Assembly: GCF_002913045.1 (NCBI RefSeq) | Contig: NZ_PPAF01000035.1 | Span: 496,001 to 560,000, forward strand | Direction of reading: 5' to 3' | Length of the DNA stretch: 64,000 nucleotides | Source of the DNA: Campylobacter concisus | Lineage (GTDB): Bacteria; Campylobacterota; Campylobacteria; Campylobacterales; Campylobacteraceae | Part shown: piece by piece, positions 1 to 10,110 of the stretch | Layout: each line of letters opens with the position of its first letter | Position numbering within the stretch: position 1 is the first letter of the stretch | Notes under the pieces: model-generated | Told to the model about the DNA's origin: nothing | Database searches by the model: none | What the model saw: the letters and a program-made list of their open reading frames with translations, nothing else | Translations under genes and position numbers: made by a program

Positions 1-1227
<1,227 letters not shown>

Positions 1228-1256
1228 TGTTCATCCTTTTGGTTTAATTGTCTTTT

Positions 1257-1283
1257 TTAGCACTCTTTATTTTTGAGTGATGA
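1257..1283 (-). promoter_or_regulatory. CIRCE operator (HrcA binding site) of groESL
   Basis: The inverted repeat reads TTAGCACTC, nine bases, GAGTGATGA. The CIRCE consensus is TTAGCACTC-N9-GAGTGCTAA, so the left arm is perfect and the right arm differs at two positions. It lies 30-56 bp upstream of the groES start and overlaps the predicted transcription start, the usual place for HrcA repression. Confidence 0.9.
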
Positions 1284-1284
1284 G

Positions 1285-1313
1285 ATCCTAGCACTTTTTT
1301 CTAAAAAAGTCAA
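1285..1313 (-). promoter_or_regulatory. sigma70-type promoter of groESL
   Basis: On the minus strand, TTGACT (1308-1313) and TAGGAT (1285-1290) are separated by exactly 17 bp. Transcription would start near 1278, inside the CIRCE element, giving a leader of about 50 nt. A recognisable -35 box is notable because most promoters in this genus lack one. Confidence 0.75.
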
Positions 1314-1339
1314 TAATTTATAGTTAAATTTTATTAAAA

Positions 1340-1360
1340 CTTTAGTCACTTACACTAAAG
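1340..1360. promoter_or_regulatory. HAIR-like inverted repeat, probable HspR operator
   Basis: CTTTAGT, seven bases, ACTAAAG. The known HspR-associated inverted repeat (HAIR) is CTTGAGT-N7-ACTCAAG, so each half differs by one base and the spacing is exact. The perfect palindrome extends to 11 bp per arm (1336-1346 and 1354-1364). It lies about 27 bp upstream of the groES -35 box and abuts the probable -10 of the divergent AsmA-like gene, so it could affect both. HspR binding is inferred. Confidence 0.55.
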
Positions 1361-1363
1361 TTT

Positions 1364-1369
1364 TATGAT
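1364..1369 (+). promoter_or_regulatory. probable -10 box of the AsmA-like gene
   Basis: TATGAT lies 26 bp upstream of the ATG at 1396, with an AAAGGA ribosome site between. There is no clear -35. It touches the right arm of the HAIR-like palindrome. Confidence 0.4.
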
Positions 1370-1395
1370 ATGTAAAACTAATATAAAGGAATTTT

Positions 1396-3942
1396 ATGAA
1401 AAAAATAGCCTATTTAGTAGCGGCTTTGGCCCTGATAATCCTTTGCATTTTTGGCTTTATCTTTAGCTCTTTTGGTAATAAATTTATAGCTAGCAAAATA
1501 GAAAAAGAAGCACTTGCTCGCGGTATCGATGTAAAATTTAAAGATTTTAATCTTGGGCTTAGCACGCTAAATTTAGAAGCAACCGTGATGAATGCCATAA
1601 ATTTAAAGGCAAATGGTGAGCTTTCACTGCTTGCTCAAAGCATGAATTTAAACATAGATATAGACGCCGAAAAGGCAAAGGCTAGCGAGCTTGGGTTAAA
1701 AAAAGACGTCGCGCTTAAAGCAAACATGGCTGGTAATTTTAGCGACTTTAAATTAGCGGCAACTGGCACGGCGCTTGGCTCAAACATAAATTTAAATGCA
1801 AACTTAAAAGACTACCTGCCAAAAGCCCTAAATCTTGACGCTAAAAACATCGACCTTTCTGAGATCTCAGCTCTAGCACAAAAGCCAAATTTGGCTAGCG
1901 GCAAACTTGATCTAACGAGCAATATGCAAGAGATTGATGAGAAAAATGAGCCGATCATTAACGCTCAAATTTTAGCAAGCGATGCAGCGATAAACAAAGA
2001 AATTCTAAAAAATGAATTTGGGCTAATTTTAGCAAAAAATATAAACTTTAAAGGCGGCGTAAATGCTAAATTTGCAAATGAAAAAGTAGTGGCAAAAACC
2101 CTTATCATCGCGCCTGAAGCCACTTTAAAAGCAAATGAAACGACTTATGATCTAGTTAGCAAAAATTTAAAGAGCGACTTTTCTCTAAACGTACCTGATC
2201 TTGCCCTTTTTGGCAAGCTCTTGGGGCAACAGCTAAGTGGCGCTGTGGATGCAAACGGCGAAATTACAATGCAAGGAAATGCCCTTAAAAACCTAAAAGC
2301 TGATATAAACGGGCTTGGCGGCAAAATAAATGCAAATTTTGATAGCAAAAACTTAGCCTTAAATGCAGCTAATATTAAGCTAAAAGAGCTTCTAGCACTT
2401 GCTCTTCAGCCTAGCTACGCAGACGGAGAGATAAATTTAAACGCAAATTTTAGCGGCTTTGACGAGTTAAAAAAGCTTACAGGCGAGGCTAAATTTGAGA
2501 TAAAAAACGGCCTTATAGATAAAGAACTAGCAAAGCTTAAAAATGCGGCGAAATTTGAGCTAAAAGGCAGTGCCACAGCAAAAGGTGAGCTTGTAAATTT
2601 TGACGCAAACGTGCTTAGCGATCTTGGCGAGCTAAAGGATGTAAAGGGCATTTATGATCTAAAAAATAGCCAAATTTTTAGCAAATTTGCCCTGCTCATT
2701 AGCGACCCTGAGAAATTTAAATCGGTTAGTGGCTTTGAAGTGGGCTCAAAGATGGCACTTGCGGGCGATGTAAAGCTCAAAGAGAGCAAGATAGATGAGC
2801 TAAATTTGGGCGGCGATGCCTTTGCTGGCAAGCTAAACGCCACCATAAAAAATGAAAATCTTGATCTTAACCTAAAAGAGGCGCAGCTAGGAGAGATCTT
2901 GGCACTTAGTGGCAACGGCAGACTAGCAAATGCTAAGACAAATGTCCAAGCAAAGGGGCAAAATATCTTTAGTAAAAGCTCAAGTATTGCCGCAACGATC
3001 GCTTTAAATGATGGCAAATTTAACGCCACAGCGCTTAGCAAAATGCTTGATAAAAAATTCCCAGAAAACGAGAAATTTAGCTCAAATTTGAGCCTAAATT
3101 ACAAAGGTGACATGGCAAAATTTAATGGCGACTTTCTTAGCTCACTAGCTGATATAAAGGGTATAGACGGCAGCTTTGACATCGGTAAAAGCACGCTAAG
3201 TTTAAAGCTTCAAGCGGTAGTTTCGGAGCTAAATAAGCTTGCATTTTTAGCTGGCCGCGAGCTTCACGGTAAATTTGTAACCCTCGTAACGGCAAACGGC
3301 AAAGTGGATAATCTAAGCGTAAAAGCCACCTCTGATGATCTATTTAAGGGCAAACTAGAGGCAACCTACAAAGGTGGCGCGCTTGATGCGGTGCTAAAAA
3401 ACTTTGAGGTCAAAGGGCTAACGCAGACTTTGGGGCTAGAGCATCTCTATGATGGCAACGGCGATGCTAAATTTGACTACGAAACAAAGCAAAGGGCTGG
3501 CAAATTTGACATCTTGCTAAAAGAGGGTCACCTAGCCAACACAAATCTTACAAACAATATAAAAACCTTCACCGGCAAGGACATCACAAAAGAGATTTAC
3601 AAAGACGGCAAAATTTACGGCAATATAAAGGGCGATAATGTCGTTTTCAATGTAAATTTAAGCTCGCCAAAGAGCGATATAAAGGTTACAAACGGCACTT
3701 ATAACACAGCTACAAAAATGCTTAACGCACCGCTTGTTTGCAGGCTCGAAAAGACTGACCTAAACGTGCAAATCTCAGGCATTACAGGCAAGCTAAAATA
3801 CGACGTCAGATCGCAATATCTCGAAAATAAGGTCAAAAAAGAGATAGGTAGATTTTTAGACAAAAAACTAAGCGGCAAAGATGATGAAGGTGCAAACGGC
3901 GAAAAGCAAAATCTAAAGGGGCTTTTAAAAGGGCTATTTTAG
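1396..3942 (+). CDS. AsmA-like/TamB-like envelope protein
   Basis: The product is 848 residues with an uncleaved N-terminal membrane anchor (about residues 5-28) followed by a long periplasmic region of repeated amphipathic beta-strand patterns rich in Leu/Asn/Lys (L-K-A-N-L-N type). The C-terminal part (about 690-800) contains GDNVVFNVNLSSPKSDIKV and GKLKYDV segments that resemble the AsmA C-terminal region. Such proteins form long beta-grooves and are linked to phospholipid transport between membranes or outer-membrane homeostasis. The start is the ATG at 1396 after an AAAGGA site. The next gene, a broken MFS transporter, begins immediately after its stop. The exact family member is not identified. 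Confidence 0.75.
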   Translation: MKKIAYLVAALALIILCIFGFIFSSFGNKFIASKIEKEALARGIDVKFKDFNLGLSTLNLEATVMNAINLKANGELSLLAQSMNLNIDIDAEKAKASELGLKKDVALKANMAGNFSDFKLAATGTALGSNINLNANLKDYLPKALNLDAKNIDLSEISALAQKPNLASGKLDLTSNMQEIDEKNEPIINAQILASDAAINKEILKNEFGLILAKNINFKGGVNAKFANEKVVAKTLIIAPEATLKANETTYDLVSKNLKSDFSLNVPDLALFGKLLGQQLSGAVDANGEITMQGNALKNLKADINGLGGKINANFDSKNLALNAANIKLKELLALALQPSYADGEINLNANFSGFDELKKLTGEAKFEIKNGLIDKELAKLKNAAKFELKGSATAKGELVNFDANVLSDLGELKDVKGIYDLKNSQIFSKFALLISDPEKFKSVSGFEVGSKMALAGDVKLKESKIDELNLGGDAFAGKLNATIKNENLDLNLKEAQLGEILALSGNGRLANAKTNVQAKGQNIFSKSSSIAATIALNDGKFNATALSKMLDKKFPENEKFSSNLSLNYKGDMAKFNGDFLSSLADIKGIDGSFDIGKSTLSLKLQAVVSELNKLAFLAGRELHGKFVTLVTANGKVDNLSVKATSDDLFKGKLEATYKGGALDAVLKNFEVKGLTQTLGLEHLYDGNGDAKFDYETKQRAGKFDILLKEGHLANTNLTNNIKTFTGKDITKEIYKDGKIYGNIKGDNVVFNVNLSSPKSDIKVTNGTYNTATKMLNAPLVCRLEKTDLNVQISGITGKLKYDVRSQYLENKVKKEIGRFLDKKLSGKDDEGANGEKQNLKGLLKGLF

Positions 3943-5104
3943 ATGAAAAAGGCGGAAAATTTAAAGTATTTAATGGGGCTTGGGCACTTTTGTAGCGACA
4001 TAAACCAAAGCGCGCTTGGTGCGATGCTGTCCTTTTCATCGCGAGCTACCACTACGACTACGCAACAGCCGCCTCGCTCGTGACCGCCACGAATTTAGCA
4101 AGCTCGCTCATCCAACCGCTCATCGGTCACCTAAGCGACAAAAAAGAGCTGCCATACGTCATCCCGCTTGGGCTACTGCTTGCTGGCGGGGGCATGAGCC
4201 TCACTGGCTTTGTGACAAACTACTACATCATCCTAGTTTGCGTGATGATAAGCGGTATCGGCGCCGCGCTCTTTCACCCAAGCGCCGCAAGAATCATAAA
4301 CTACGCCTCAAACGCCAAAAATAGAGCCAAAAGCATAAGTATATTTTCTTTTGGTGGCAATGTCGGCTTTGCAGTTGGACCCATTTTAGTCGCTGTTTTT
4401 GTGGGAAATTTTGGTCTAAAAGGGGCGCTAGTCTTTATAATCCCTCAAATTTTTCTAACGCTTTTATACCTTAAAAAGGGCAAATTTATAAAAGCACTAG
4501 AAGGCAATCACAAAAAGCAAATTTTACAAAAAACTACCCTCTTAAAAGACGATTTGAGCGCATTTTTAAGACTTTGCGTATGTATATTTTCACGCTCGAT
4601 CGTCGCATTTGGCTTTTCGGCATTTTTTAGCATCTACCTCATCAAAATTTTTGGCCTTAGTAAAGAAGCTGCAAATATAAATTTAAGCCTCTTTTTCGCT
4701 GCAGGTGCGATCTCTACGCTATTTGGCGGAGCACTAGCGGATAGATACGGCCTAGTTAGACTCATCAAAATAAGCCTAAGCATCGCCGCGCCGTTAGTCG
4801 TGCTAATGCTCTTTATCGACAGCTACGCGCTATTTCCCGCGGCCTCCATGTGCGTGAGTGGCTACATCAGCCTATCTTTTACCCCCTCAACCCCTTTGCA
4901 CAGCTTTATTTGCCAAATCAGATCAGTTTATAGGCTTAGTCAAGCATAACGCTTAGCCTTAGTATCACGATTGGCGGCATATTCGCAACGGTCATTGGCA
5001 AGATCGCTGACATCTTTAGCCTAACGCACCCATTTTACTTTATCGCCGCAGTTTCGCTTATATGCGCAGCTTCTAGCTACTTTTTAAAGCCGGTTACGAG
5101 ATAA
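3943..5104 (+). pseudogene. broken Fsr-type MFS transporter (fosmidomycin-resistance family)
   Basis: The ATG at 3943 directly follows the AsmA-like stop and encodes MKKAENLKYLMGLGHFCSDI, the typical N-terminus of this family. Near 4028-4036 the frame is lost: one base is missing where LPFFIASY would be expected, and the original frame stops at 4081-4083. The reading continues in a second frame (about 4035-4890) with TATNLASSLIQPLIGHLSD and the FHPSAARIINYAS motif. It then shifts again around 4880-4900 and meets TAG codons at 4931 and 4937. After that, SITLSLSITIGGIFATVIG and the normal C-terminus run to the TAA at 5102-5104. The family is usually a 12-helix drug/proton antiporter. The lesions do not fall in long homopolymers, so decay is more likely than phase variation; assembly error cannot be excluded. 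Confidence 0.85.
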
Positions 5105-5161
5105 ATACAAAATTAAAATAAATTAACCTGATTTAAAATATTTGAATATTTTTAAACTAAT

Positions 5162-5167
5162 TACAAT
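5162..5167 (+). promoter_or_regulatory. probable -10 box upstream of the membrane protein at 5198
   Basis: TACAAT lies 30 bp upstream of the TTG start in an AT-rich stretch. No -35 is seen. Confidence 0.35.
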
Positions 5168-5197
5168 AAAATAACTGATTTAATTTAAGGAGTAAAT

Positions 5198-6565
5198 TTG
5201 GAACCATTTCAACAAGAAAAAAAATATATGCTAAAAAGCGCCAGAGAGTTGGGGCTTATATCTTGTATCGTGGTGATATTTAAGTATCTAGTTTTCGTTT
5301 CAGGACTTTACAAAACCCTTAATCGTGATTTCAGTCTTATCCTCAAAGCATGCTGCGACTCTATCAGTTGGCTACTTTTATTTTTTGCCATTTCATTGAT
5401 ATGCTCTGTTTATAATTCCTCAAAACTAAGAACATATTTTAAAATTTTTACTATTTTCATTTTGATATATGTCATTTTAACTTTTTTAACTTTTAAAATT
5501 GTCATGTATCTGGGAGAAAGAAATTTTAACTATGATGATTTTATCTTTACGATATTGAATTATTTTTATAGCAACGAAGAGATTATGTATAATCATGACC
5601 TATTTAAACAGCTATTCATTTTTCGTAGCTATTTATTGAGAGTATTATTCGTAATAGCATCACTATTTTTATTTATATCTATCGCAAAATTAATAAAAAC
5701 AACAAAAGAAAAAATGTTTTGGGCTTATGCATTATTTGGCGCATCTCACATAGCAAGCTACTTTATTAAAATTGATCATAAAATTTATGATTATATTGAT
5801 ATTGGAGCTTTCTTTCTTGCTTTAATCGCATGGTGGCGACTAAAGACACAAGCAAGTAGTGACGAAATTCAAGTAACTAGCGAAGATGGGATTTTAAACG
5901 TGACTACTATCAAATCTTCAAGCCAATTAGCCGCGAAAGCCTGCTTAGTTGGCCTTATCGCAACATTTTTTTACTATATATTTTTTGAATATTTGTTAGC
6001 ACATCAAGAAAGAATGTCACTTCGACCAATAATATTTATAAAGCCTCTTGTTTATGCGGTAGTATTAGCGGTTATTTACTCTGCCGTTAAGCAGATAGCA
6101 CATACGTTAAATGAGATAAGACTACATACAAATTTCTTATTTTTCTCTATCCTTTTTGTGATATTTACAATAGCAAAAGCAACAACTGACTGCATGTATA
6201 TATATGCTTACGATTATAATTTTTTAAATATCTTTGGTACGCACAATGCCTCAATTAAATCTTTAGTTTATAGTGCCAACACAATCTTATACATTGGAGT
6301 ATTTGCTCATTTGTTAGCTACAGTATTTTTATTTTTATTTACAACAAGATTAGCAAGTGCAACTAAAAGTAGGCTATTTTGGATAAATTTTATATTGTTT
6401 GTGGTAAGTTCAGTCATACTTTTAACACTACTATTTCCGGGTAAGCCAGACTTTATAGGCCTTTTAACCAAAAACATAGACCTTTTTAATATAGCAGAGT
6501 TTTTCTTTTTACTAATTGCTTGGTATAGCGTGAAAAAAGACACAAGAGAGCAGGATAGATCATAA
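5198..6565 (+). CDS. unknown polytopic membrane protein
   Basis: The 455-residue protein has about 10-12 predicted hydrophobic helices and no recognised catalytic motif. Two similar halves are suggested: about residues 15-215 and about 235-445 each contain long helices ending in a FFLLIAWxxxK-type segment (IGAFFLALIAWWRLK near 205, and IAEFFFLLIAWYSVKK near 435). This may reflect an internal duplication. The start is a TTG at 5198-5200 with AAGGAG (5188-5193) at good spacing. Base composition is more AT-rich than its neighbours. It is a stand-alone gene followed by a strong hairpin. Function is unknown. Confidence 0.75.
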   Translation: MEPFQQEKKYMLKSARELGLISCIVVIFKYLVFVSGLYKTLNRDFSLILKACCDSISWLLLFFAISLICSVYNSSKLRTYFKIFTIFILIYVILTFLTFKIVMYLGERNFNYDDFIFTILNYFYSNEEIMYNHDLFKQLFIFRSYLLRVLFVIASLFLFISIAKLIKTTKEKMFWAYALFGASHIASYFIKIDHKIYDYIDIGAFFLALIAWWRLKTQASSDEIQVTSEDGILNVTTIKSSSQLAAKACLVGLIATFFYYIFFEYLLAHQERMSLRPIIFIKPLVYAVVLAVIYSAVKQIAHTLNEIRLHTNFLFFSILFVIFTIAKATTDCMYIYAYDYNFLNIFGTHNASIKSLVYSANTILYIGVFAHLLATVFLFLFTTRLASATKSRLFWINFILFVVSSVILLTLLFPGKPDFIGLLTKNIDLFNIAEFFFLLIAWYSVKKDTREQDRS

Positions 6566-6598
6566 AACGGCATTTGGCTATAAATTTATAATTTAAAC

Positions 6599-6630
6599 AG
6601 CTAAAGACAAGATGATTTTTGTCTTTAGCT
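6599..6630 (+). terminator. 12-bp hairpin downstream of the membrane protein gene
   Basis: AGCTAAAGACAA (6599-6610) and TTGTCTTTAGCT (6619-6630) are perfect complements with an 8-nt loop, 33 bp after the stop codon. There is no U-tract on the + side, so it is either a weak terminator or an RNA-stability structure. Confidence 0.45.
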
Positions 6631-6679
6631 TCGCTATGAGGAGACTAGGCAAAATTTACGATACGAATGGGCTCAAAAG

Positions 6680-6742
6680 CGGTAATATTTTGTGATAAAT
6701 TTAAATGTTGCGCAGTTAAAATTTGCACAAACTAGACACATA
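6680..6742. repeat. degenerate 63-bp direct repeat, copy 1
   Basis: It starts CGGTAATATTTTGTGATAAA and aligns without gaps to 6995-7057. Shared blocks include AATATTTT, CTAAATGTTG/TTAAATGTTG, GTTAAAATTTGC and ACTAGACA, with about ten mismatches. Confidence 0.7.
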
Positions 6743-6994
6743 AAAATTTAAATTTTAGCTACTGAATAATCATCAAGGCAAAGCATCTTGTGATGATTTT
6801 AAATGTTTTGCTTCGCGAGCTTGCAACTGCAAGCAGAAATGAAGAAATTTTTGACTAAAGATAGAACAAATTAAGCCGCCAGGACAAGAAAATTTTTATT
6901 TTGTTTAGTAATTTTTAAACCCCAAGATGCAGTATTTTTTGCTAAACCTAGGTAAAAATTTTACGACGTAAAAGAGCTGATCCATGGCACTTGA

Positions 6995-7057
6995 CGGCAA
7001 TATTTTATTGTATATCTAAATGTTGTGAGGTTAAAATTTGCGCAGACTAGACATATA
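6995..7057. repeat. degenerate 63-bp direct repeat, copy 2
   Basis: It starts CGGCAATATTTTATTGTATA and is the partner of 6680-6742, 315 bp away in the same orientation. Neither copy encodes a protein in any frame I checked by eye. Confidence 0.7.
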
Positions 7058-7111
7058 GTCTGTCGAGCAAAATTTTAGCAAGCTCATTTAAAGATACACA
7101 AAAGACAACGC

Positions 7112-9088
7112 CTATAGCTTTCTCATCTTCGCTATTTCGTCACGCAACGCCGCTGCCTTCTCAAACTCAAGCTGCGCCGCCGCTTCAAGCATCTGCTTTC
7201 TTAGCTCTTTTACTATCGCGGCTCGCTCGCTTGCTGGCATCTTTTCTAAATTCTTGCCACGTTTATAAATTTCACCATCATCTTCGACATGCAGGCTCTC
7301 TTCGATATTCCTACTTGCAGAGTGTGGCGTGATGCCATGAGCTTTGTTGTACTCATCTTGAAATTTACGCCTAGCCGTTGTCGTATCGATTGCCTCTTTC
7401 ATCGAGTGCGTGATCTTTTTGGCAAACATTAACACCTTGCCGTTTACATTTCTAGCTGCGCGCCCCATCGTCTGTATAAGGCTCGTTGTCGAGCGCAAAA
7501 AGCCCTCTTTATCGGCGTCCATGATCGCTATCAGGCTCACTTCAGGCAGGTCCAGCCCTTCACGGAGCAAATTTATGCCTATTAGCATGTCAAATTCGCC
7601 ACTTCTAAGCCCTCTAATGATCTCATTTCGCTCGATCGCGTCGATGTCTGAGTGCATATACTTGACCTTTACGCCAAGCTCAATGTAGTAGCGGCTTAGC
7701 TCCTCGGCCATCTTTTTAGTTAGCACCGTAACTAGCACACGCTCACCTCTTGCGATGACTGCCTTTGCCTCGTCAAATAGCGCCTCGACTTGGTTATCGC
7801 TATCTTTTATCTCGATAAGCGGATCAAGCAGTCCCGTAGGACGCAAAATTTGCTCATATACGTGCCCCTGGCTGATACCAAGCTCATATTCGTTTGGCGT
7901 GGCTGAGACAAAGAGAAATTTCGCCTTTTTGCTTATGAACTCATCAAATTTAAGCGGCCTGTTATCAAGTGCTGATGGCAAGCGAAATCCATACTCCACA
8001 AGCACCTCTTTACGGCTCCTATCTCCCGCATACATACCCCTAAACTGCGGCAAACTCACGTGGCTCTCATCGACGATAACTAGATAGTCTTTGCCACTTA
8101 TCTCAAAGTAGTCAAACATCGAGTACGGCGTCTCTCCGGGTTTTTGACCAGTTAGGTGGCGCGCGTAGTTTTCGATGCCTTTGCACATGCCCGTACTTGC
8201 CATCATTTCGAGGTCAAACTCCACCCTTTGCTTTAGCCTCTGCGCCTCTACTAGCTTGCCCTGCTCGTTAAACTCTTTCAAACGAAAATCTAGCTCCTCT
8301 TCGATCTCTTTCATCGCGATCTTTAGCCTATCAGCACCCACTATGAACTGGCTTGTCGCATAAAGCGTAAATTTAGAGATATCCTTTAGCCTTTTGTTAT
8401 CAAGCACATCAAAATGATACATCGTATCGATCTCATCGCCAAAAAACTCAACCCTTAGGGCTTCGTCGTTATAGTAAGCTGGATAAATATCAACCACGTC
8501 GCCATTTACACGAAAGTCGCCCCTGTCAAAGTAGTTGTCATTGCGCTTATAGCCCATATCCACAAGCTGTTCTAAAAGCTTTCTTTGGCTTATCTTCTCA
8601 CCCACGCTAAGATATGCCACCATCCCTTTATACTCGCTTGGATTACCAAGGCCATAGTTTGCAGAGACTGAGGCCACGCAGATCACATCATCAAAGCTTA
8701 GCAAGCTAGCCGTCGCACTTAATCTCAGGCGCTCAAGCTCCTCATTTACTGAGCTATCTTTTTCTATATATAGGTCGCTTCTTGGGATGTATGCCTCTGG
8801 TTGGTAGTAGTCGTAGTAGCTTATGAAGTACTCGACATGGTTTTTTGGAAAAAAGCCCTTAAATTCGCTATAAAGCTGAGCGGCAAGAGATTTGTTATGC
8901 GTCATTATAAGAGTTGGCATGTTTAGCTCACGTATTACGTTTGCCATGGTAAAGGTCTTGCCAGATCCTGTCACACCTAGAAGAGTTTGGTATTTATTGC
9001 CTGATTTTATACTTTTTACTATCTCTTTTATCGCTCTTGCTTGGTCGCTACTTGGGCTAAATTTAGATGAAATTTCAAATTTACTCAT
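7112..9088 (-). CDS. uvrB: UvrB, excinuclease ABC subunit B
   Basis: DNA-damage recognition helicase of nucleotide excision repair; it is loaded by UvrA and then recruits UvrC. The product is 658 residues, full length. It has Walker [14 protein letters not shown] (about 39-51), the beta-hairpin region [12 protein letters not shown] (about 92-103), [10 protein letters not shown] (about 340), helicase motif [11 protein letters not shown] (about 538) and the C-terminal UvrC-binding UVR motif [14 protein letters not shown] (about 640). The start is the ATG at 9086-9088. A TATAAA element on the minus strand at 9114-9119 is a likely -10. It is monocistronic and divergent from the 9214 gene. Confidence 0.98.
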   Translation of the reverse strand: MSKFEISSKFSPSSDQARAIKEIVKSIKSGNKYQTLLGVTGSGKTFTMANVIRELNMPTLIMTHNKSLAAQLYSEFKGFFPKNHVEYFISYYDYYQPEAYIPRSDLYIEKDSSVNEELERLRLSATASLLSFDDVICVASVSANYGLGNPSEYKGMVAYLSVGEKISQRKLLEQLVDMGYKRNDNYFDRGDFRVNGDVVDIYPAYYNDEALRVEFFGDEIDTMYHFDVLDNKRLKDISKFTLYATSQFIVGADRLKIAMKEIEEELDFRLKEFNEQGKLVEAQRLKQRVEFDLEMMASTGMCKGIENYARHLTGQKPGETPYSMFDYFEISGKDYLVIVDESHVSLPQFRGMYAGDRSRKEVLVEYGFRLPSALDNRPLKFDEFISKKAKFLFVSATPNEYELGISQGHVYEQILRPTGLLDPLIEIKDSDNQVEALFDEAKAVIARGERVLVTVLTKKMAEELSRYYIELGVKVKYMHSDIDAIERNEIIRGLRSGEFDMLIGINLLREGLDLPEVSLIAIMDADKEGFLRSTTSLIQTMGRAARNVNGKVLMFAKKITHSMKEAIDTTTARRKFQDEYNKAHGITPHSASRNIEESLHVEDDGEIYKRGKNLEKMPASERAAIVKELRKQMLEAAAQLEFEKAAALRDEIAKMRKL

Positions 9089-9213
9089 TGATTGCCTTTA
9101 AATTTGGGCGAATTTTATAGCAAAGATAGTGCTTTGTCAAATGAGAATTTTAATAAGAATTTAGCCTCTGCGTGTTAGAATACGAGCCTAATTATTATTT
9201 TAAAGGAATCTTG

Positions 9214-9447
9214 ATGTTTGAAGACAACGCTATCTTAACCACACTAAGCGATAAAGTAAATGACCTAATCACAAAATATGATGAGCTTTGCAAAACAAAC
9301 GAAGAATTGCGTAATGAGATCGTAACTTTAAAAGCACAAAATGAGGCAAAAAGCAATCAAATCATGCGTTTAGAAGAAGATCTTGACAAGAAAAATACCG
9401 AAGCTGATGACGTAATGAGAAAAATCGAAGCTGTCCTTGGCAGATAA
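9214..9447 (+). CDS. small coiled-coil protein (hypothetical)
   Basis: The 77-residue product begins MFEDNAILTTLSDKVNDL and is almost entirely a heptad-patterned, charged coiled coil (about residues 10-70). This resembles ZapB-type cell-division or similar small coiled-coil proteins, but identity is not established. I chose the ATG at 9214 over an upstream in-frame TTG at 9172 because AAAGGAATC precedes the ATG and because TGTTAGAAT (-10, 9176-9181) overlaps the longer reading. It is the first gene of a compact run with the next small gene, a pseudopilin and priA. Confidence 0.75.
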   Translation: MFEDNAILTTLSDKVNDLITKYDELCKTNEELRNEIVTLKAQNEAKSNQIMRLEEDLDKKNTEADDVMRKIEAVLGR

Positions 9448-9460
9448 GCTTGGCTAAAAT

Positions 9461-9697
9461 ATGAAAAAAATTACGCTCACTATATCATCTCGCGACTACA
9501 CAATCACGCTTGATGATGATTTTGCTAAATTCTTTGAAGATGACTGGCAAAATTTAATGGGCGGGCGCCAATTTATCGAGCCAAAAGAGCTTTTAAATGC
9601 CTTTATAGAAAAATGTTATGAAAATTATGCTGTGATAAAGGCGGTAAAAAATTTAACTGGCAACGTTGATGAGACATTAAAGCGAGAAGAGAGATGA
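9461..9697 (+). CDS. small conserved hypothetical protein
   Basis: The 78 residues begin MKKITLTISSRDYTITLDDD. The N-terminus looks like two short beta-strands, followed by helical segments. The opening vaguely recalls ZapA-type proteins (beta-hairpin then helix), which would fit the ZapB-like neighbour, but the similarity is too weak to name it. It lies 13 bp after the previous gene and overlaps the following pseudopilin start by 4 bp (ATGA), so the genes are translationally coupled. Confidence 0.7.
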   Translation: MKKITLTISSRDYTITLDDDFAKFFEDDWQNLMGGRQFIEPKELLNAFIEKCYENYAVIKAVKNLTGNVDETLKREER

Positions 9698-10110
9698 AAA
9701 GACGAGCTTACACCTTGCTTGAGCTGATATTTATAGTAGTTATACTAGGTATTTTAAGCACAGTCGCTATACCTAGGCTATTTTTTTCTAGAAGTGACGC
9801 TACTATCTCAAATGCAAAAACTCAACTTGCTGCTATAAGAAGCGGAATTTCACTAAAATACAATGACAATATCTTGCAAGCAAAGCCAGAATTTCCACAA
9901 AAACTAGACGATGGCGATCCAAGCAAACTTTTCAAAAATGTTATAAATATACCGATAAAAGATAGCGGCAACAAAAATGGCTGGCACAGAATAAGCGATG
10001 ACAAATATACATTTAGACTAGATGGCAAAGTAGCAAATTTCAAATACGATAAAACAACTGGCGATTTTAGCTGTAATGACCAAAATGAAATTTGCAAATC
10101 ACTTCAGTAA
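9694..10110 (+). CDS. type II pseudopilin/prepilin-like protein
   Basis: The 138-residue protein has a class III signal: a very short basic leader (MKRRAY) followed directly by TLLELIFIVVILGIL, with the Glu at position +5 of the mature helix and a hydrophobic N-terminal helix. The cleavage context is Ala/Thr-type rather than the canonical Gly. The remainder is a small globular domain with two C-terminal cysteines (SCNDQNEIC). Such proteins are processed by a prepilin peptidase, and one is encoded at 31758-32546. They build type II secretion or DNA-uptake pseudopili. Overlaps with both neighbours show it is in an operon with priA. Confidence 0.85.
   Translation: MKRRAYTLLELIFIVVILGILSTVAIPRLFFSRSDATISNAKTQLAAIRSGISLKYNDNILQAKPEFPQKLDDGDPSKLFKNVINIPIKDSGNKNGWHRISDDKYTFRLDGKVANFKYDKTTGDFSCNDQNEICKSLQ

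Larger units (their letters stand above)
6631..7111. other. gene-free region between the membrane protein gene and uvrB
   Basis: About 480 bp hold no convincing open frame and no RNA gene that I can recognise. The sequence is AT-rich with scattered short inverted repeats. The only clear structure is a degenerate direct repeat of 63 bp (6680-6742 and 6995-7057). It may be the remnant of a duplicated gene or repeat unit. Confidence 0.6.

Noticed and set aside
4020-4040. Phase variation as the cause of the MFS frameshift
   Set aside because: Only a T4 run is present, and a second lesion downstream would keep the gene broken.
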